A stretch of DNA of 64,000 bases from the NCBI GenBank assembly GCA_913056125.1, contig CAJXNC010000001.1, positions 248,001 through 312,000 on the forward strand, given 5' to 3'. Shown piece by piece: positions 1 to 9,094 of the stretch. A program made the translations under genes and the position numbers. The stretch's first letter is position 1; every line of letters begins with the position of its first letter. Source of the stretch: an uncultured Altererythrobacter sp. Its GTDB lineage: Bacteria; Pseudomonadota; Alphaproteobacteria; Sphingomonadales; Sphingomonadaceae. The notes under the pieces were generated by a model that was not told where the DNA came from, ran no database searches, and worked only from the letters and a program-made list of their open reading frames with translations.

Positions 1-1
1 T

Positions 2-1414
2 ACCAATGATGGCTATAACAGCATCGAGTGGGGTCACGGCGGCGGTAACACGTTCAAGATCGGCGATTTCGGCGCATCGATCATCACCGACGATCCGGTC
101 AGCTTCAACGTGCCGATTTATGTCATTGACGGCGATGATGACATGGTCGCCTCCGGCAATCTGGACATAACTCTCAATCCGGTCGAACCCATTGTTGCTC
201 TCGATCTTGACGGTGACGGCGTCGAATTCCTCGGGACCGATGCCGGGATCATGTACGATCTCAACGGCGATACCGTGGCAGAGAGCGTGGCCTGGGTGGG
301 GCCGGATGACGGCTTCCTGGTCTACGACTTGAACAGCAATGGATCGGTCGATTCCGCCGCCGAGATTGTATTCGAGAACGGCTCCAAAGACGCATTCGAC
401 TATCTTGCGGCATTCGATACCGCCGGTATTGCCGGCGCCCTCGATGCAGCGGATGGCATCTGGGGCCAGCTCGGCGTATGGCAGGATCTTGATAGCGATG
501 GTGTCTTTGATGGTGGAGAGTTCTTCACCATGTCCGATCTCGGCATTACCTATATCGAGATTGTCGATGACGACGTGTCGGCTTCGCCCGCGAATGGTGA
601 GGTGGTGCTGCACGGAAGCGCCGAATTCAATGCGGACGGAACCGGCACGCTTGCCTCGGGGACTTATGCCGTTGCCAATGCGCTGCTCGACCCCTCCACT
701 GAGGAAAACCGACAGGCGCAGACAGTCCAGAGTACGGCCTTGGCGGCCGGCATCGCCGGCTTCATTGCCGAGCCAACGCTATACGAATTTGATGACGATG
801 CGGTTCTGTCTGGCGAACGCTCGGAGACCCAGTCCGATGTCGGGGAAATGAGCACGATCTCGCTGTCGTCCGAAGAATCAGGAGATGGCGAAACCGATGA
901 CGTTTCCCTGCTCGACACGCAGGATCAGACGTCGGATGGCGAGACGGATACAGCTGACGCTGGTTCCACACCATCCGAAGAGCTGGATACGCAAATCAGC
1001 GATACGCAGGCGTTGGATGCAGACCAGCCTGTCGATCAATCGGATGGCTTGACCGAGGATGCTGGCGACGCTGTCTTCGCATCGGCTGATGGGGCCTCTT
1101 CGACCTCGGCGTTGATGGAAGCCTTGCTGGCCATGTCGAGCGAAGACGGTACAACGGAAACGAGTTCCACTGACGAAGGTCAGGTCGACTCGGTGCTAGA
1201 AGATGCACTGGCGGAAAGTACCGTTGACAGTGTAATCGAGGCGTCGGCAGAAAGCAGTGATGGCGCAACGTCAGGGGCAGACGATCAAGCTGACCATGGT
1301 GTACTGGCAGCATTGCTGGACAGCAATCTGGGTGGAGACAGTTCACATGTGGCGCAGATCCAAGTCGATGATACACTGGATCAAGCAAGCATGACCGCTG
1401 AAGCGCACGCATAG
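2..1414 (+). CDS. 3' end of a large secreted adhesin (5' truncated by window edge)
   Basis: The frame is open from base 2, so the gene starts before the window; 470 residues are visible. They contain three acidic calcium-loop-like motifs (LDLDGDGVEF at visible residues 67-76, DLNSNGSVD near 109-117, DLDSDGVFDGGE near 162-173). A low-complexity tail follows (about 280-470), rich in Asp, Ser, Thr and Glu and almost free of Lys and Arg. No RTX nonapeptide repeats lie in the visible part. An OmpA, TolC, ABC exporter, HlyD and LapG gene set follows directly, the known setting for giant LapA/BapA-type adhesins exported by type I secretion, so I infer that this is their substrate. The GTG at 110 is an internal codon, not a start. 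The N-terminal retention module that LapG would cut lies outside the window. Exact adhesin class is unknown. Confidence 0.8.
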   Translation, partial: TNDGYNSIEWGHGGGNTFKIGDFGASIITDDPVSFNVPIYVIDGDDDMVASGNLDITLNPVEPIVALDLDGDGVEFLGTDAGIMYDLNGDTVAESVAWVGPDDGFLVYDLNSNGSVDSAAEIVFENGSKDAFDYLAAFDTAGIAGALDAADGIWGQLGVWQDLDSDGVFDGGEFFTMSDLGITYIEIVDDDVSASPANGEVVLHGSAEFNADGTGTLASGTYAVANALLDPSTEENRQAQTVQSTALAAGIAGFIAEPTLYEFDDDAVLSGERSETQSDVGEMSTISLSSEESGDGETDDVSLLDTQDQTSDGETDTADAGSTPSEELDTQISDTQALDADQPVDQSDGLTEDAGDAVFASADGASSTSALMEALLAMSSEDGTTETSSTDEGQVDSVLEDALAESTVDSVIEASAESSDGATSGADDQADHGVLAALLDSNLGGDSSHVAQIQVDDTLDQASMTAEAHA

Positions 1415-1441
1415 GAGATGAAGGCCTTGGGGAGACTGATA

Positions 1442-2176
1442 ATGCGAAAAGATGCTATTGGGGCATTCGGTGTGGTCACGCTGGCGGCGGTCCTTCCGGT
1501 GGCTGCCCAGGCGCAGGACTCAGATTTTGCGCAACTCTTGGCGATGGATGACCGGTCCCTGGAGTCTGAAATCCAGTCTCGGTACGACGCGGCCTTGGCT
1601 GCGTCGCTCAATGATTCGGTCATTGCGGCGGACGATCCACGCTATCTCTGGGCGCTCGAGGCCAAAGTGCAGTGCGGGATAGCATTGGGATATCTCAAGT
1701 CCTCGACCCGGGACGAGACGAGCATCCGCAACTGCCAGCGGGCGTATTCTCTTATGAGTTACGTCGCGGCACCGCCTCCGCCGCCTCCGCCGCCACCTCC
1801 ACCACCGCCGCCACCTCCGCAGCAACTGCCTTCCATCTGCAATGATGAGGTTGTCGGGATCGTCTTCTTCGATTTCGACTCGGATGTCGTTGCGGCCGAG
1901 GCAGGCGCCACCCTCGATACGATCGTCACCAATATCCCGGTATGCGGTTGGCAATCGCTGCAGATCGTTGGTCACACCGATCAAGCAGGCAGCGATTCCT
2001 ACAATCTCGGTCTTTCGCAGGCCCGCGCCGATGCCGTCGAGGCGGCTTTCGGATCGCGTGGTGTTGCCGATAGCATGATGAGCACTTCAGCCATGGGCGA
2101 AAGCAACCCTCGTGTGCCCCTGCCGGACGGCACGAGGAGCCCGCAGAACCGGCGCGTCGAAATTTCGGCAGAGTGA
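1442..2176 (+). CDS. OmpA-family outer-membrane/peptidoglycan-binding protein with polyproline linker
   Basis: This encodes 244 residues: a signal peptide (about 1-24, ending AAQAQD), an alpha-helical N-terminal region, a run of 16 consecutive prolines (residues 111-126, bases 1772-1819), and a C-terminal OmpA-like domain (about 133-244) with the typical IVGHTD and NRRVEI motifs that bind peptidoglycan. I chose the ATG at 1442 because GGGGAGA lies 7 bases before it. An in-frame ATG at 1418 would add 8 residues but has its AGGAG directly abutting the start. The gene lies 27 bp after the adhesin and 19 bp before tolC, so it is probably co-transcribed. OmpA-like genes are commonly found in Bap-type secretion operons, where they may anchor the export channel to the wall. 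Family call is strong; role in secretion is inferred. Confidence 0.88.
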   Translation: MRKDAIGAFGVVTLAAVLPVAAQAQDSDFAQLLAMDDRSLESEIQSRYDAALAASLNDSVIAADDPRYLWALEAKVQCGIALGYLKSSTRDETSIRNCQRAYSLMSYVAAPPPPPPPPPPPPPPPPQQLPSICNDEVVGIVFFDFDSDVVAAEAGATLDTIVTNIPVCGWQSLQIVGHTDQAGSDSYNLGLSQARADAVEAAFGSRGVADSMMSTSAMGESNPRVPLPDGTRSPQNRRVEISAE

Positions 2177-2195
2177 AGGTCAAGGAGAGGACGAC

Positions 2196-3593
2196 ATGAA
2201 GTACATCCACACATTGACTGCTGCCTTGTTGCTCACTGCTGCTGCTCCCGCGGCAATGGCTCAGGAAGTCAGCGAACCGATCGACATGCGCCAGGCGATC
2301 GAGATTGCCGTGGCTTCGAACCCGGAGATCCTGCAGGCACAGTTCAACACAGAGGCGATCCAGTTCGAGCGCGACCAGGCGCAGGGGCTCTTCTTTCCCA
2401 CGCTCGACGTCGAATTGTCGGCCGGTGCGCGTCGGCTCGAGAACCAGACAAGGCGGACGCTGAACATTGCGGACGACTGGCTTTACCCGCTCGAAGCACA
2501 GGCACGGGCGGACTGGACATTGTTCGATTTCGGTCGGCGTCGCGGCGAATTGTTGCGACAGGCCGCCCGCGTGGACGGCGCTTCGCTCCGTGTTGTCGAG
2601 CGTTCGGAGTTCATCGCCCTGCAGGTTGCTCGCCAATATCTCAATGTCTTGCTGCAGGAACGCGTCGTCGCTGCTGCGGAGGACAATGCGCTGTTTCACC
2701 AGCAGCTGACCAACAGCTTGGCTGAGGGTGTAAATCAGGGTTCGATAAGCACTGCAGACCTGCAGCAGGCCGAAGAGCGACTGCAGGGGGCCATTGTGCT
2801 GCAGGAAGAGGCGCGTGAAGACCTGACCAATGCCCGCACGGCATTGCGCCGGCTTACCGGGCTCGACATCAATTCCGTGGTCCTGCCGGGGAATCTGGTT
2901 TCCTATATGCCGCCTGATCTGGAGCAAGCCATTGCCATGGCCCGGACCGACAATCCGCTGGTGCGGGAAGCGCAGGCGGATGTGGATGCGTCCAATGCGA
3001 TGGTTATGTCTTCGCGCGGCGGGCTATTCCCACAAATTGGCGTCGACATTTCCGGCCGTATCGGTGACGACATCGATGGATTTGCCGGTGAGACCAACGA
3101 TGTGATCGGCCGCGTCTATCTTCGCTGGAACCTGTTCAACGGCGGCATCAAGGAAGCCGAAGTGCAGGAGATGGTCCGTCGTGCCAGCGAGGCACGCTAT
3201 CGTCTGCATGACCGTGTCCGTGAGGCCGAGGAAGATGTGACCAATGCATGGACTGCACTGGAAACTCAGCGGAGCGTCGGACAGACGCTCGAGCGTCAGT
3301 CGCAGGTAAGCGACGACTTGCTGCTCTCCTACAGGAGCCAGTTCAATATCGGTCGTCGCTCGCTGCTGGACGTACTTGATGCGCAGAATACGCGCTTCAA
3401 CACGCAGGTGCGCCGCGAGACTTCGCGCTTTTCCGAAATGTTCGCCGGCTACCAGATCCTGGCAGCGACGAACCAGTTCCTTGACGCGCTTAGCGTTGCT
3501 CCCGGTGCTGGCGCAGGAGCGATGGAGCGCGACCGCTTCGACTATGGTCCGTCGGTGCCTGCCGAACTCGATCGTCGCCGCTATTCGCGCTGA
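2196..3593 (+). CDS. TolC-family outer-membrane channel of type I secretion (LapE-like)
   Basis: The product has 465 residues: a signal peptide (AAAPAAMAQE cleavage region) and two OEP repeats of long amphipathic helices, ending in a family-typical block (YRSQFNIGRRSLLDVLDAQN near 375-395). It would form the trimeric outer-membrane duct through which the adhesin leaves the cell. The ATG at 2196 has a strong AGGAGAGG 5 bases upstream; a longer in-frame extension to 2112 overlaps ompA and lacks a signal peptide. Length fits the TolC/LapE family (about 430-490). The exporter gene follows 26 bp later, consistent with one operon. Confidence 0.93.
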   Translation: MKYIHTLTAALLLTAAAPAAMAQEVSEPIDMRQAIEIAVASNPEILQAQFNTEAIQFERDQAQGLFFPTLDVELSAGARRLENQTRRTLNIADDWLYPLEAQARADWTLFDFGRRRGELLRQAARVDGASLRVVERSEFIALQVARQYLNVLLQERVVAAAEDNALFHQQLTNSLAEGVNQGSISTADLQQAEERLQGAIVLQEEAREDLTNARTALRRLTGLDINSVVLPGNLVSYMPPDLEQAIAMARTDNPLVREAQADVDASNAMVMSSRGGLFPQIGVDISGRIGDDIDGFAGETNDVIGRVYLRWNLFNGGIKEAEVQEMVRRASEARYRLHDRVREAEEDVTNAWTALETQRSVGQTLERQSQVSDDLLLSYRSQFNIGRRSLLDVLDAQNTRFNTQVRRETSRFSEMFAGYQILAATNQFLDALSVAPGAGAGAMERDRFDYGPSVPAELDRRRYSR

Positions 3594-3619
3594 CGGGGCG
3601 TTACGCAAGGAAACGAAAG

Positions 3620-5761
3620 GTGTACCAGGTCGAGGAGTTCGTAGCTGCTGAGGAGCAGGATCCGCTGATCTTGGCCATTGTGTGCCTCGCAGGACGTTTC
3701 GGATTCGCGCCGCCCAGCGGCATTTTCGACCTGCTGCCTCGCAATGCCGAGGGGCGCCTGCCTTTTCATGAGGCAGGTGCGGCGCTGGAACTTGTCGGGC
3801 TGAATTTCGAACGTGCGACGGTGCGCAAGCTGCCGCGGCGCGAGGGTTTCTTCCCTGCGCTGGTCAAGATGGAGGATGGCGGCTCGGCAGCTCTGCTTTC
3901 CATATCCGATGGCGATGCCCTGGTTTGGGAAGTTGGGCGGGAAGAAGCACAATGGGAGCCGATTTCCGAAGTGGAGAGCCGCATTACCGGCGACTTCTAT
4001 TCAGTCATCGGGAATCCGGACAAACTCCGCGAACAGGACGCTCCCTGGCACGCAAAGGGTCGAACGCACTGGTTCTGGTCGGAATTGCGCAAGGAGCGTG
4101 CGGCGTTTCGGCCGGTGATACTGGCCTCGCTGCTGGTCAATTTCCTTGCTCTCTCCCTGCCGCTGTTTTCGATGAATGTGTACGACCGCGTTATTCCCAA
4201 TGAAGCAGAGGCAACCCTGTGGGTTCTGGCCACGGGCGTCGTGCTGGCTTTCTCCCTCGAACTGGCCTTGCGATCGGCACGCACCAGCGTGGTGGACCAG
4301 ATAGGGCGCCGTCTCGATCTGCGGCTTTCGCAGAAGATCTTCTCGAGGCTGCTCGCTTCTCCGCTAAGCGCACGTAAGGGAAGCACGGGTGCCCTTGCCG
4401 CTCGCGTCAGCGAGTATGCGATTGTCAGGGATTTCTTCGCCTCGACGACGATCGTGACCATGGTCGACATGTCCTTCCTGGTCCTGTTCATCGCGGTAAT
4501 CGCCTACATCGCCGGATGGCTGGCGCTGGTGCCGGTCGTCGTGACCGCGCTCATGGCTGGCGCCGGATTTTACCTTCAGCGCAAGGTCACCGATGCAGCG
4601 CGCGACGCTCAGGCGGACCACGGCCTGCAACAGACCATGCTCGTTGAATCCGTGGCGGGCATGGAAACCCTGAAGAGCGTTTCGGGTGAAAGGGCGATGC
4701 TGGGCCGGTGGCATTCACTGGCGGAAATCGGCAGCCACTCCCAGCTGCGCTTGCGGCGGATCAGTGCCATCGCGGTGTCCCTGGCCTCCACCTTCCAGCA
4801 GATTTCGAGCGTTTCCCTTGTCGTGGGTGGCTATTACCTGTTCGCTGCGGGCCACATCACGATGGGCGCCATTATTGCAATTGTCATGCTGGCATCGCGT
4901 TCGCTCGCGCCGGCGGGCCAGCTTGCCTTCCTGCTTACTCGAGGCCGCCAGGCCCGAGAGGCGTTGGCATCGATCGAGAACCTGTTCGAAGTACAGGATG
5001 AGCGTCAGCAGGGCAGCATGGCGCTGCCTGCTTCCACGGGCGGACTCACCCTCAAGCTCGAGAAGCTCAAATTTACCTATCCGGAAGCGGATGTCGCGGC
5101 GCTCGAGGGGCTCAACCTCGAGATCAAGCCCGGGGAGCGGGTTGCGGTGATCGGCAAGGTCGCGTCGGGCAAGTCCACGCTCGGGCGCATCCTTTGCGGC
5201 CTGTATGAACCCAGTGACGGCGCAATGCTGATCAACGGTGTTGATAGCAGGCAGTTCAGGCCGACCGAATTGCGCAAGAGCTTCCGTTTCGTGGGGCAGG
5301 ATGCCAACCTGTTTACCGGTACGATCAGGGACAATCTTGCGATCGGCAAGCCTGGTGCCAGCGATGCCGATGTCCTCAACGCTCTCAATCAAAGCGGCGC
5401 TGCCAACTTCCTGGCGAGGGATTCTGCCGGTTTCGAGCGCCAGGTTGGAGAACATGGACGGCGATTGTCGGGCGGTCAGCGCGCCTTCCTCGCTCTTTCC
5501 CGTGCCTTCATTTCCCCCTGTGAACTCCTCTTTCTCGATGAACCCACGGGCGCAATGGACAGCCGCACCGAACGGGCCCTGGTAGAACGGCTGCAGCAGT
5601 CTCTTTCCGACAAGCAGACGCTTATCGTTGCGACGCATCGCCCGGCGCTTTTCTCTCTTTGCGATCGGATCATCATCATGGATCAAGGCCATGTGATTGC
5701 CGATGGCCCCAAGGAAGAGATCCTCGCGCGCGCTGGCAAGCAGGCAGGGTTCGAGCAATGA
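3620..5761 (+). CDS. lapB: Type I secretion ABC exporter with degenerate C39 domain (LapB-like)
   Basis: This inner-membrane ATP-driven exporter has 713 residues. Residues 1-130 resemble the C39-like domain of this family (opening EEQDPLILAIVCLAGRFG) but lack a catalytic Cys, so it likely docks substrate without cutting it. A six-helix membrane domain spans about 150-440. The ATPase domain has Walker A GKVASGKS (about 512-519), signature LSGGQ, Walker B LLFLDEP and the H-loop VATHRP. The start is GTG at 3620, preceded by an AAGGAAA/GAAAGG region. The gene's stop overlaps the next start by ATGA (5758-5761), indicating translational coupling to the cell-wall hydrolase. Family assignment is strong; the adhesin as substrate is inferred from position. 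Confidence 0.93.
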   Translation: MYQVEEFVAAEEQDPLILAIVCLAGRFGFAPPSGIFDLLPRNAEGRLPFHEAGAALELVGLNFERATVRKLPRREGFFPALVKMEDGGSAALLSISDGDALVWEVGREEAQWEPISEVESRITGDFYSVIGNPDKLREQDAPWHAKGRTHWFWSELRKERAAFRPVILASLLVNFLALSLPLFSMNVYDRVIPNEAEATLWVLATGVVLAFSLELALRSARTSVVDQIGRRLDLRLSQKIFSRLLASPLSARKGSTGALAARVSEYAIVRDFFASTTIVTMVDMSFLVLFIAVIAYIAGWLALVPVVVTALMAGAGFYLQRKVTDAARDAQADHGLQQTMLVESVAGMETLKSVSGERAMLGRWHSLAEIGSHSQLRLRRISAIAVSLASTFQQISSVSLVVGGYYLFAAGHITMGAIIAIVMLASRSLAPAGQLAFLLTRGRQAREALASIENLFEVQDERQQGSMALPASTGGLTLKLEKLKFTYPEADVAALEGLNLEIKPGERVAVIGKVASGKSTLGRILCGLYEPSDGAMLINGVDSRQFRPTELRKSFRFVGQDANLFTGTIRDNLAIGKPGASDADVLNALNQSGAANFLARDSAGFERQVGEHGRRLSGGQRAFLALSRAFISPCELLFLDEPTGAMDSRTERALVERLQQSLSDKQTLIVATHRPALFSLCDRIIIMDQGHVIADGPKEEILARAGKQAGFEQ

Positions 5762-6801
5762 CCGTATGGCGCCCACATCTGCCTAAGCACAAGGGGCTCG
5801 GATTATCGATTCGAATGGCATTCGGGCTGCTATTGCTGGCCACGCTTACCGCGCCGGCGCCTTCGCAAATGGAGCCTGGCCTGAACCCGGTATACCAGGC
5901 CAAGGGCTCTGAAGGTGCTTCCGAATTCGGTGAGCTTGGCAATCTCACGCTGGCGGCGAATGCCCGCATTCTCGAGCGGGGCAAGGGCGCCGCGGAGCAC
6001 AATGCCCTGATCCCCCTTTCCGTCGAGCCGCTCGAAACCATGAAGGCGTTTCGCCTGAGTGACGATGCAGGTGGTGCCTATGATGTGGCTCTCTCCTGCC
6101 TCGCCCAGGCGGTTTACTATGAAGCGGCGGTGGAACCCGTCGAGGGGAAGCGCGCTGTCGCGCAGGTGGTGCTGAACCGCGTGCGCCACCCTGCCTATCC
6201 CGCATCTGTCTGCGGGGTCGTTTATGAAGGGTGGAACAAGCAGGTTTGCCAGTTCAGCTTCACATGCGATGGATCCTTGCGCCGTTCGCCGCTTGCCGAA
6301 GAATGGAACCAGTCGCTCGATGTCGCGCGGTCCGCATTGGCTGGCCATGTGGAGCGATCGGTCGGCAGCGCTACCCACTATCATGCGGATTATGTCCTTC
6401 CGCGCTGGGCCTACACATTGGGCAAGGTCGATCAGGTCGGCCGCCACCTCTTCTATCGTTTCCCCGGGCGTGCCGGCCGGGAGCAGAGTTTCACGGCGCG
6501 TTGGACCGGACGCGAGCGCAAGCCGGAAATCGATCTTGCAAGGTTCGACTTTGTGGATGCCGCCGATCCGGCATCGGTCGCATATACTGGAGCAGGTCCC
6601 GAACCTGTGCAGGATCCGACCGATCGTCGCGCCGAGAACGACATTGGCGGGCGGTTGGACACGAGCAAGGATTGGCGCCTTGCAATTCCCGATCCGGTCA
6701 ATGCCAGCGCCGGCTATGAAGCATCCCGCCAGTCGCAGCTTTCGGCCCGTACGCTAGCCCTTGCCAATGAAGGGACAATGTCCGGAGGGGAGGCACAGTG
6801 A
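5758..6801 (+). CDS. SleB-type cell-wall hydrolase inside the secretion operon
   Basis: The product has 347 residues: an N-terminal hydrophobic segment (about 20-38) acting as signal or anchor, then a Hydrolase_2/SleB domain (about 105-230) with the conserved LAQAVYYEA motif containing the likely catalytic Glu, plus QVVLNRV, QFSFTCDG and ATHYHAD blocks. This family cleaves peptidoglycan. The start is ATG 5758 in an ATGA overlap with the exporter gene, and the end overlaps the HlyD gene by GTGA (6798-6801). It is thus locked between the two inner-membrane parts of the secretion machine. It may open the murein for the export complex or tune adhesin anchoring; that role is inference. About 100 residues after the domain show no recognised fold. 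Confidence 0.9.
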   Translation: MTVWRPHLPKHKGLGLSIRMAFGLLLLATLTAPAPSQMEPGLNPVYQAKGSEGASEFGELGNLTLAANARILERGKGAAEHNALIPLSVEPLETMKAFRLSDDAGGAYDVALSCLAQAVYYEAAVEPVEGKRAVAQVVLNRVRHPAYPASVCGVVYEGWNKQVCQFSFTCDGSLRRSPLAEEWNQSLDVARSALAGHVERSVGSATHYHADYVLPRWAYTLGKVDQVGRHLFYRFPGRAGREQSFTARWTGRERKPEIDLARFDFVDAADPASVAYTGAGPEPVQDPTDRRAENDIGGRLDTSKDWRLAIPDPVNASAGYEASRQSQLSARTLALANEGTMSGGEAQ

Positions 6802-8063
6802 CCCTTCGTGAAAGGCTCGAATTGTGGGGCCCCGAACAGAAACTGATCGCCACGGCCGCTATCGGTCTCGGCATCCTCGTTCTTTGGGCGAGCATCGCCC
6901 AGGTCGACGAAATTACCCGCGGTATTGGCCGTGTGATCCCCTCCAGCCAGGCGCAGCTGGTCCAGGCCGCAGAGCCCTCGGTTATTGCGGAAATCCTCGT
7001 ACGGAGCGGGGAACAGGTCGAGCAGGGGCAGGTTCTCGTCCGGCTCGATGACACGCTCGCGGATTCGGAGCTCGGCCAGTTGCAGGCGGAGAATGAACGG
7101 CTTGCTGTCCGTGCCGACAGGCTTGCCGGCGAAGCGAGCGGTTCGGCCATGGGTTGCGAGGAAGGGACCTTGTGTTTCGAGGAACAGCGCTTGCAGGAAG
7201 CACGACTTGCAACGGCTCGGACACGCGAAGCTGCGCTTGGCGCTGCCGTGGAACAACGACGTCGCGACAAGCGTGAAGCCGATGCTACCGTGAATTCTCT
7301 GGAGGAATCCCTCGATCTCGCGCAGCAGGAAGTGACTATGCTTGAGCCGCTGGCGGAACAGGGCATCGTGCCGCAGACAGAGCTGCTTGCCGCGCAACGC
7401 GAGCTGGTGGACATTCGCGGACGTCTCTCCGCGGCGCGTCAGGCAAGTGCCCGCGCCACTGCCGCGATTAGCGAGGCGCAGGCGGACTTGCAGGCGGCAC
7501 GGCTCGATTTTCGTCAGCAGGCGTTGAACGAAAGAAGCGAGGTGGCAACGCGCATTGCCGTGAATGAAGAGAGCATTCGAGGGGCGGAGGCGCGCCTCAA
7601 CCGGAATGAATTGCGTGCCCCGACCAACGGTATCGTCAACGACGTGCAGATCACGACGGTTGGAGGGTTCGTCAATGCCGGCGAAATGATCATGCAGGTC
7701 GTGCCGGTGGGCGATCGGCTATTGATCGAAGCGCGCGTGAGTCCGCGAGATATCGGTTTTGTCGCCGTCGGCGATCCTGCCAACGTCAAGATTACTGCCT
7801 ATGACTTTGCGACCTATGGGGGACTTACCGGCAGTGTCCGCGAAGTTTCCGCCGATAGCATTTACGACGAGGTAGAGCGTGAGGCCTATTATCGCGTGCT
7901 GATCGAGACCGATGCGAGCTTTGTCGAGAAGGATGGCCGGAAATACTCGATCGTTCCCGGGATGGTCACCGATGTGGAAATCATCACCGGCGCGAAGAGC
8001 ATCCTATCCTATCTCCTGAAGCCCATCACGCGTGGCTTCGATGTCGCCCTGACCGAACGTTAG
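6798..8063 (+). CDS. lapC: HlyD-family membrane-fusion protein (LapC-like)
   Basis: This periplasmic adaptor has 421 residues. It has a short cytoplasmic N-terminus, one transmembrane helix (about 17-37), a first lipoyl half-domain, a long coiled-coil hairpin (about 90-265, Glu/Ala/Arg-rich), a second lipoyl half (LRAPTNGIVNDVQI) and a C-terminal beta-barrel domain. It would bridge the ABC exporter to TolC. The GTG start at 6798 has a strong GGAGGGGAGG upstream and overlaps the hydrolase stop. A Cys pair (GCEEGTLCF, near 116-124) in the coiled coil is a possible disulfide. The last 60 bases overlap, tail to tail, the opposing lapG gene. Confidence 0.93.
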   Translation: MTLRERLELWGPEQKLIATAAIGLGILVLWASIAQVDEITRGIGRVIPSSQAQLVQAAEPSVIAEILVRSGEQVEQGQVLVRLDDTLADSELGQLQAENERLAVRADRLAGEASGSAMGCEEGTLCFEEQRLQEARLATARTREAALGAAVEQRRRDKREADATVNSLEESLDLAQQEVTMLEPLAEQGIVPQTELLAAQRELVDIRGRLSAARQASARATAAISEAQADLQAARLDFRQQALNERSEVATRIAVNEESIRGAEARLNRNELRAPTNGIVNDVQITTVGGFVNAGEMIMQVVPVGDRLLIEARVSPRDIGFVAVGDPANVKITAYDFATYGGLTGSVREVSADSIYDEVEREAYYRVLIETDASFVEKDGRKYSIVPGMVTDVEIITGAKSILSYLLKPITRGFDVALTER

Positions 8064-9014
8064 GAGCGTTCGCCGCCGGGGAGGGGTACTTGTTATGCCA
8101 TGCAGCCAGGCAGAATCGCCACTGAAGCTCAGTGTCGGACGATAATCGTAGGAAAGGTTGGCCGGGAGAATGGCATCGGTTGCATTGTCGAGCAGGAAGA
8201 AGCGCCCTTCGTGGCGGACCACGAGCACTGCATGATCGGCATTTCGCGCCAGATCCCTTGCAAGGGTGAGGAACATGTCCTCCGGCGCCACACCGATCGC
8301 GCGAAGCATCTGGTATTTCAGGATAGCGAGGTCCTCGCAGTCACCTTCGCGTCGGCTAAGCGTTTGCGAAGCGAGCGCCCAGTAATCCCTGCTGTTCCAG
8401 ATCTCGCGATCCTCTGCATAAGCGATGGCGCGATTGACCCACCCATTGACCGTTTGGAGCGTGGCGGTGGCGCCTGCACTTCGGTTGCCAATGAGCTTGC
8501 GGACCTCGTCGCCCGTTATGGTGTCGCTGGCGACGCGATTCCACTGCGCCGAAAGGCTCGTTTGCCCTATCGCGATCCGCGGAGAGGCAAGGAAATTCTC
8601 ATCCGTGCCCGAAGATTGCGGGCTTTCGGGCCTGACCGGAACGGCCAAGTTGAGACCGCTGCAGTTCACGCTGACCGGAAGGCGCATGCTGGCGACGGTT
8701 TCGACAGGTGGCCTCTGCACCAGTCCGGCCTGTTGCTGGCGAATACGATCAAGCGCGCTCTGGGCACCGCCGAGAATAGCATTGGATTTCGAAAGGGTTG
8801 CAGGGCCAGCCTCGGGCGTTGGAACATCGCGAACGATCGTATCCAGGATCGCGCAATTTGCCTGCAAAATGCCCGCGGCCGCGCTCATCTGCGGGTTCAT
8901 CTGAGCCTTCGCCGGGAAGGAAACAGCGCCCAGCGCTGCCATTACGGCAACGGCCATGCCGGGGAAGGCATGAAGCTTGCGCACAAAAGGTTGGGCGGCG
9001 TTTCGCATTGCCAC
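8004..9014 (-). CDS. lapG: LapG-type periplasmic cysteine protease (BTLCP family)
   Basis: The product has 336 residues with a signal peptide (cleavage near FPAKAQ) and a bacterial transglutaminase-like cysteine proteinase domain. The expected triad is visible: Cys226 in REGDCEDLAIL, His261 in NADHAVLVV and Asp276 in FLLDN. In Pseudomonas, LapG cuts the N-terminal retention module of LapA and releases the adhesin from the surface; LapD controls it through c-di-GMP. No LapD-like gene is in this window, so the controller is elsewhere or different. The gene converges on the HlyD gene and the two share bases 8004-8063. It diverges from the unknown gene at 9095 across about 80 bp. MRNAA two codons in is an alternative start. 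Confidence 0.9.
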   Translation of the reverse strand: MAMRNAAQPFVRKLHAFPGMAVAVMAALGAVSFPAKAQMNPQMSAAAGILQANCAILDTIVRDVPTPEAGPATLSKSNAILGGAQSALDRIRQQQAGLVQRPPVETVASMRLPVSVNCSGLNLAVPVRPESPQSSGTDENFLASPRIAIGQTSLSAQWNRVASDTITGDEVRKLIGNRSAGATATLQTVNGWVNRAIAYAEDREIWNSRDYWALASQTLSRREGDCEDLAILKYQMLRAIGVAPEDMFLTLARDLARNADHAVLVVRHEGRFFLLDNATDAILPANLSYDYRPTLSFSGDSAWLHGITSTPPRRRTLLTFGQGDIEATRDGLQEIG

Positions 9015-9094
9015 CCTATGCGCAACAGGCTCACTAGAAAGCGTCGCCAGGCGTGGTTAACGATGGCGAAAGCATTCTGGGCAAGGGGGCAGGG

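Noticed and set aside
110-112. GTG as the start of the first gene
   Set aside because: The frame is open to the window edge and the preceding residues (GGGNTFKIGDFG and so on) look like part of the same repeat-type protein.
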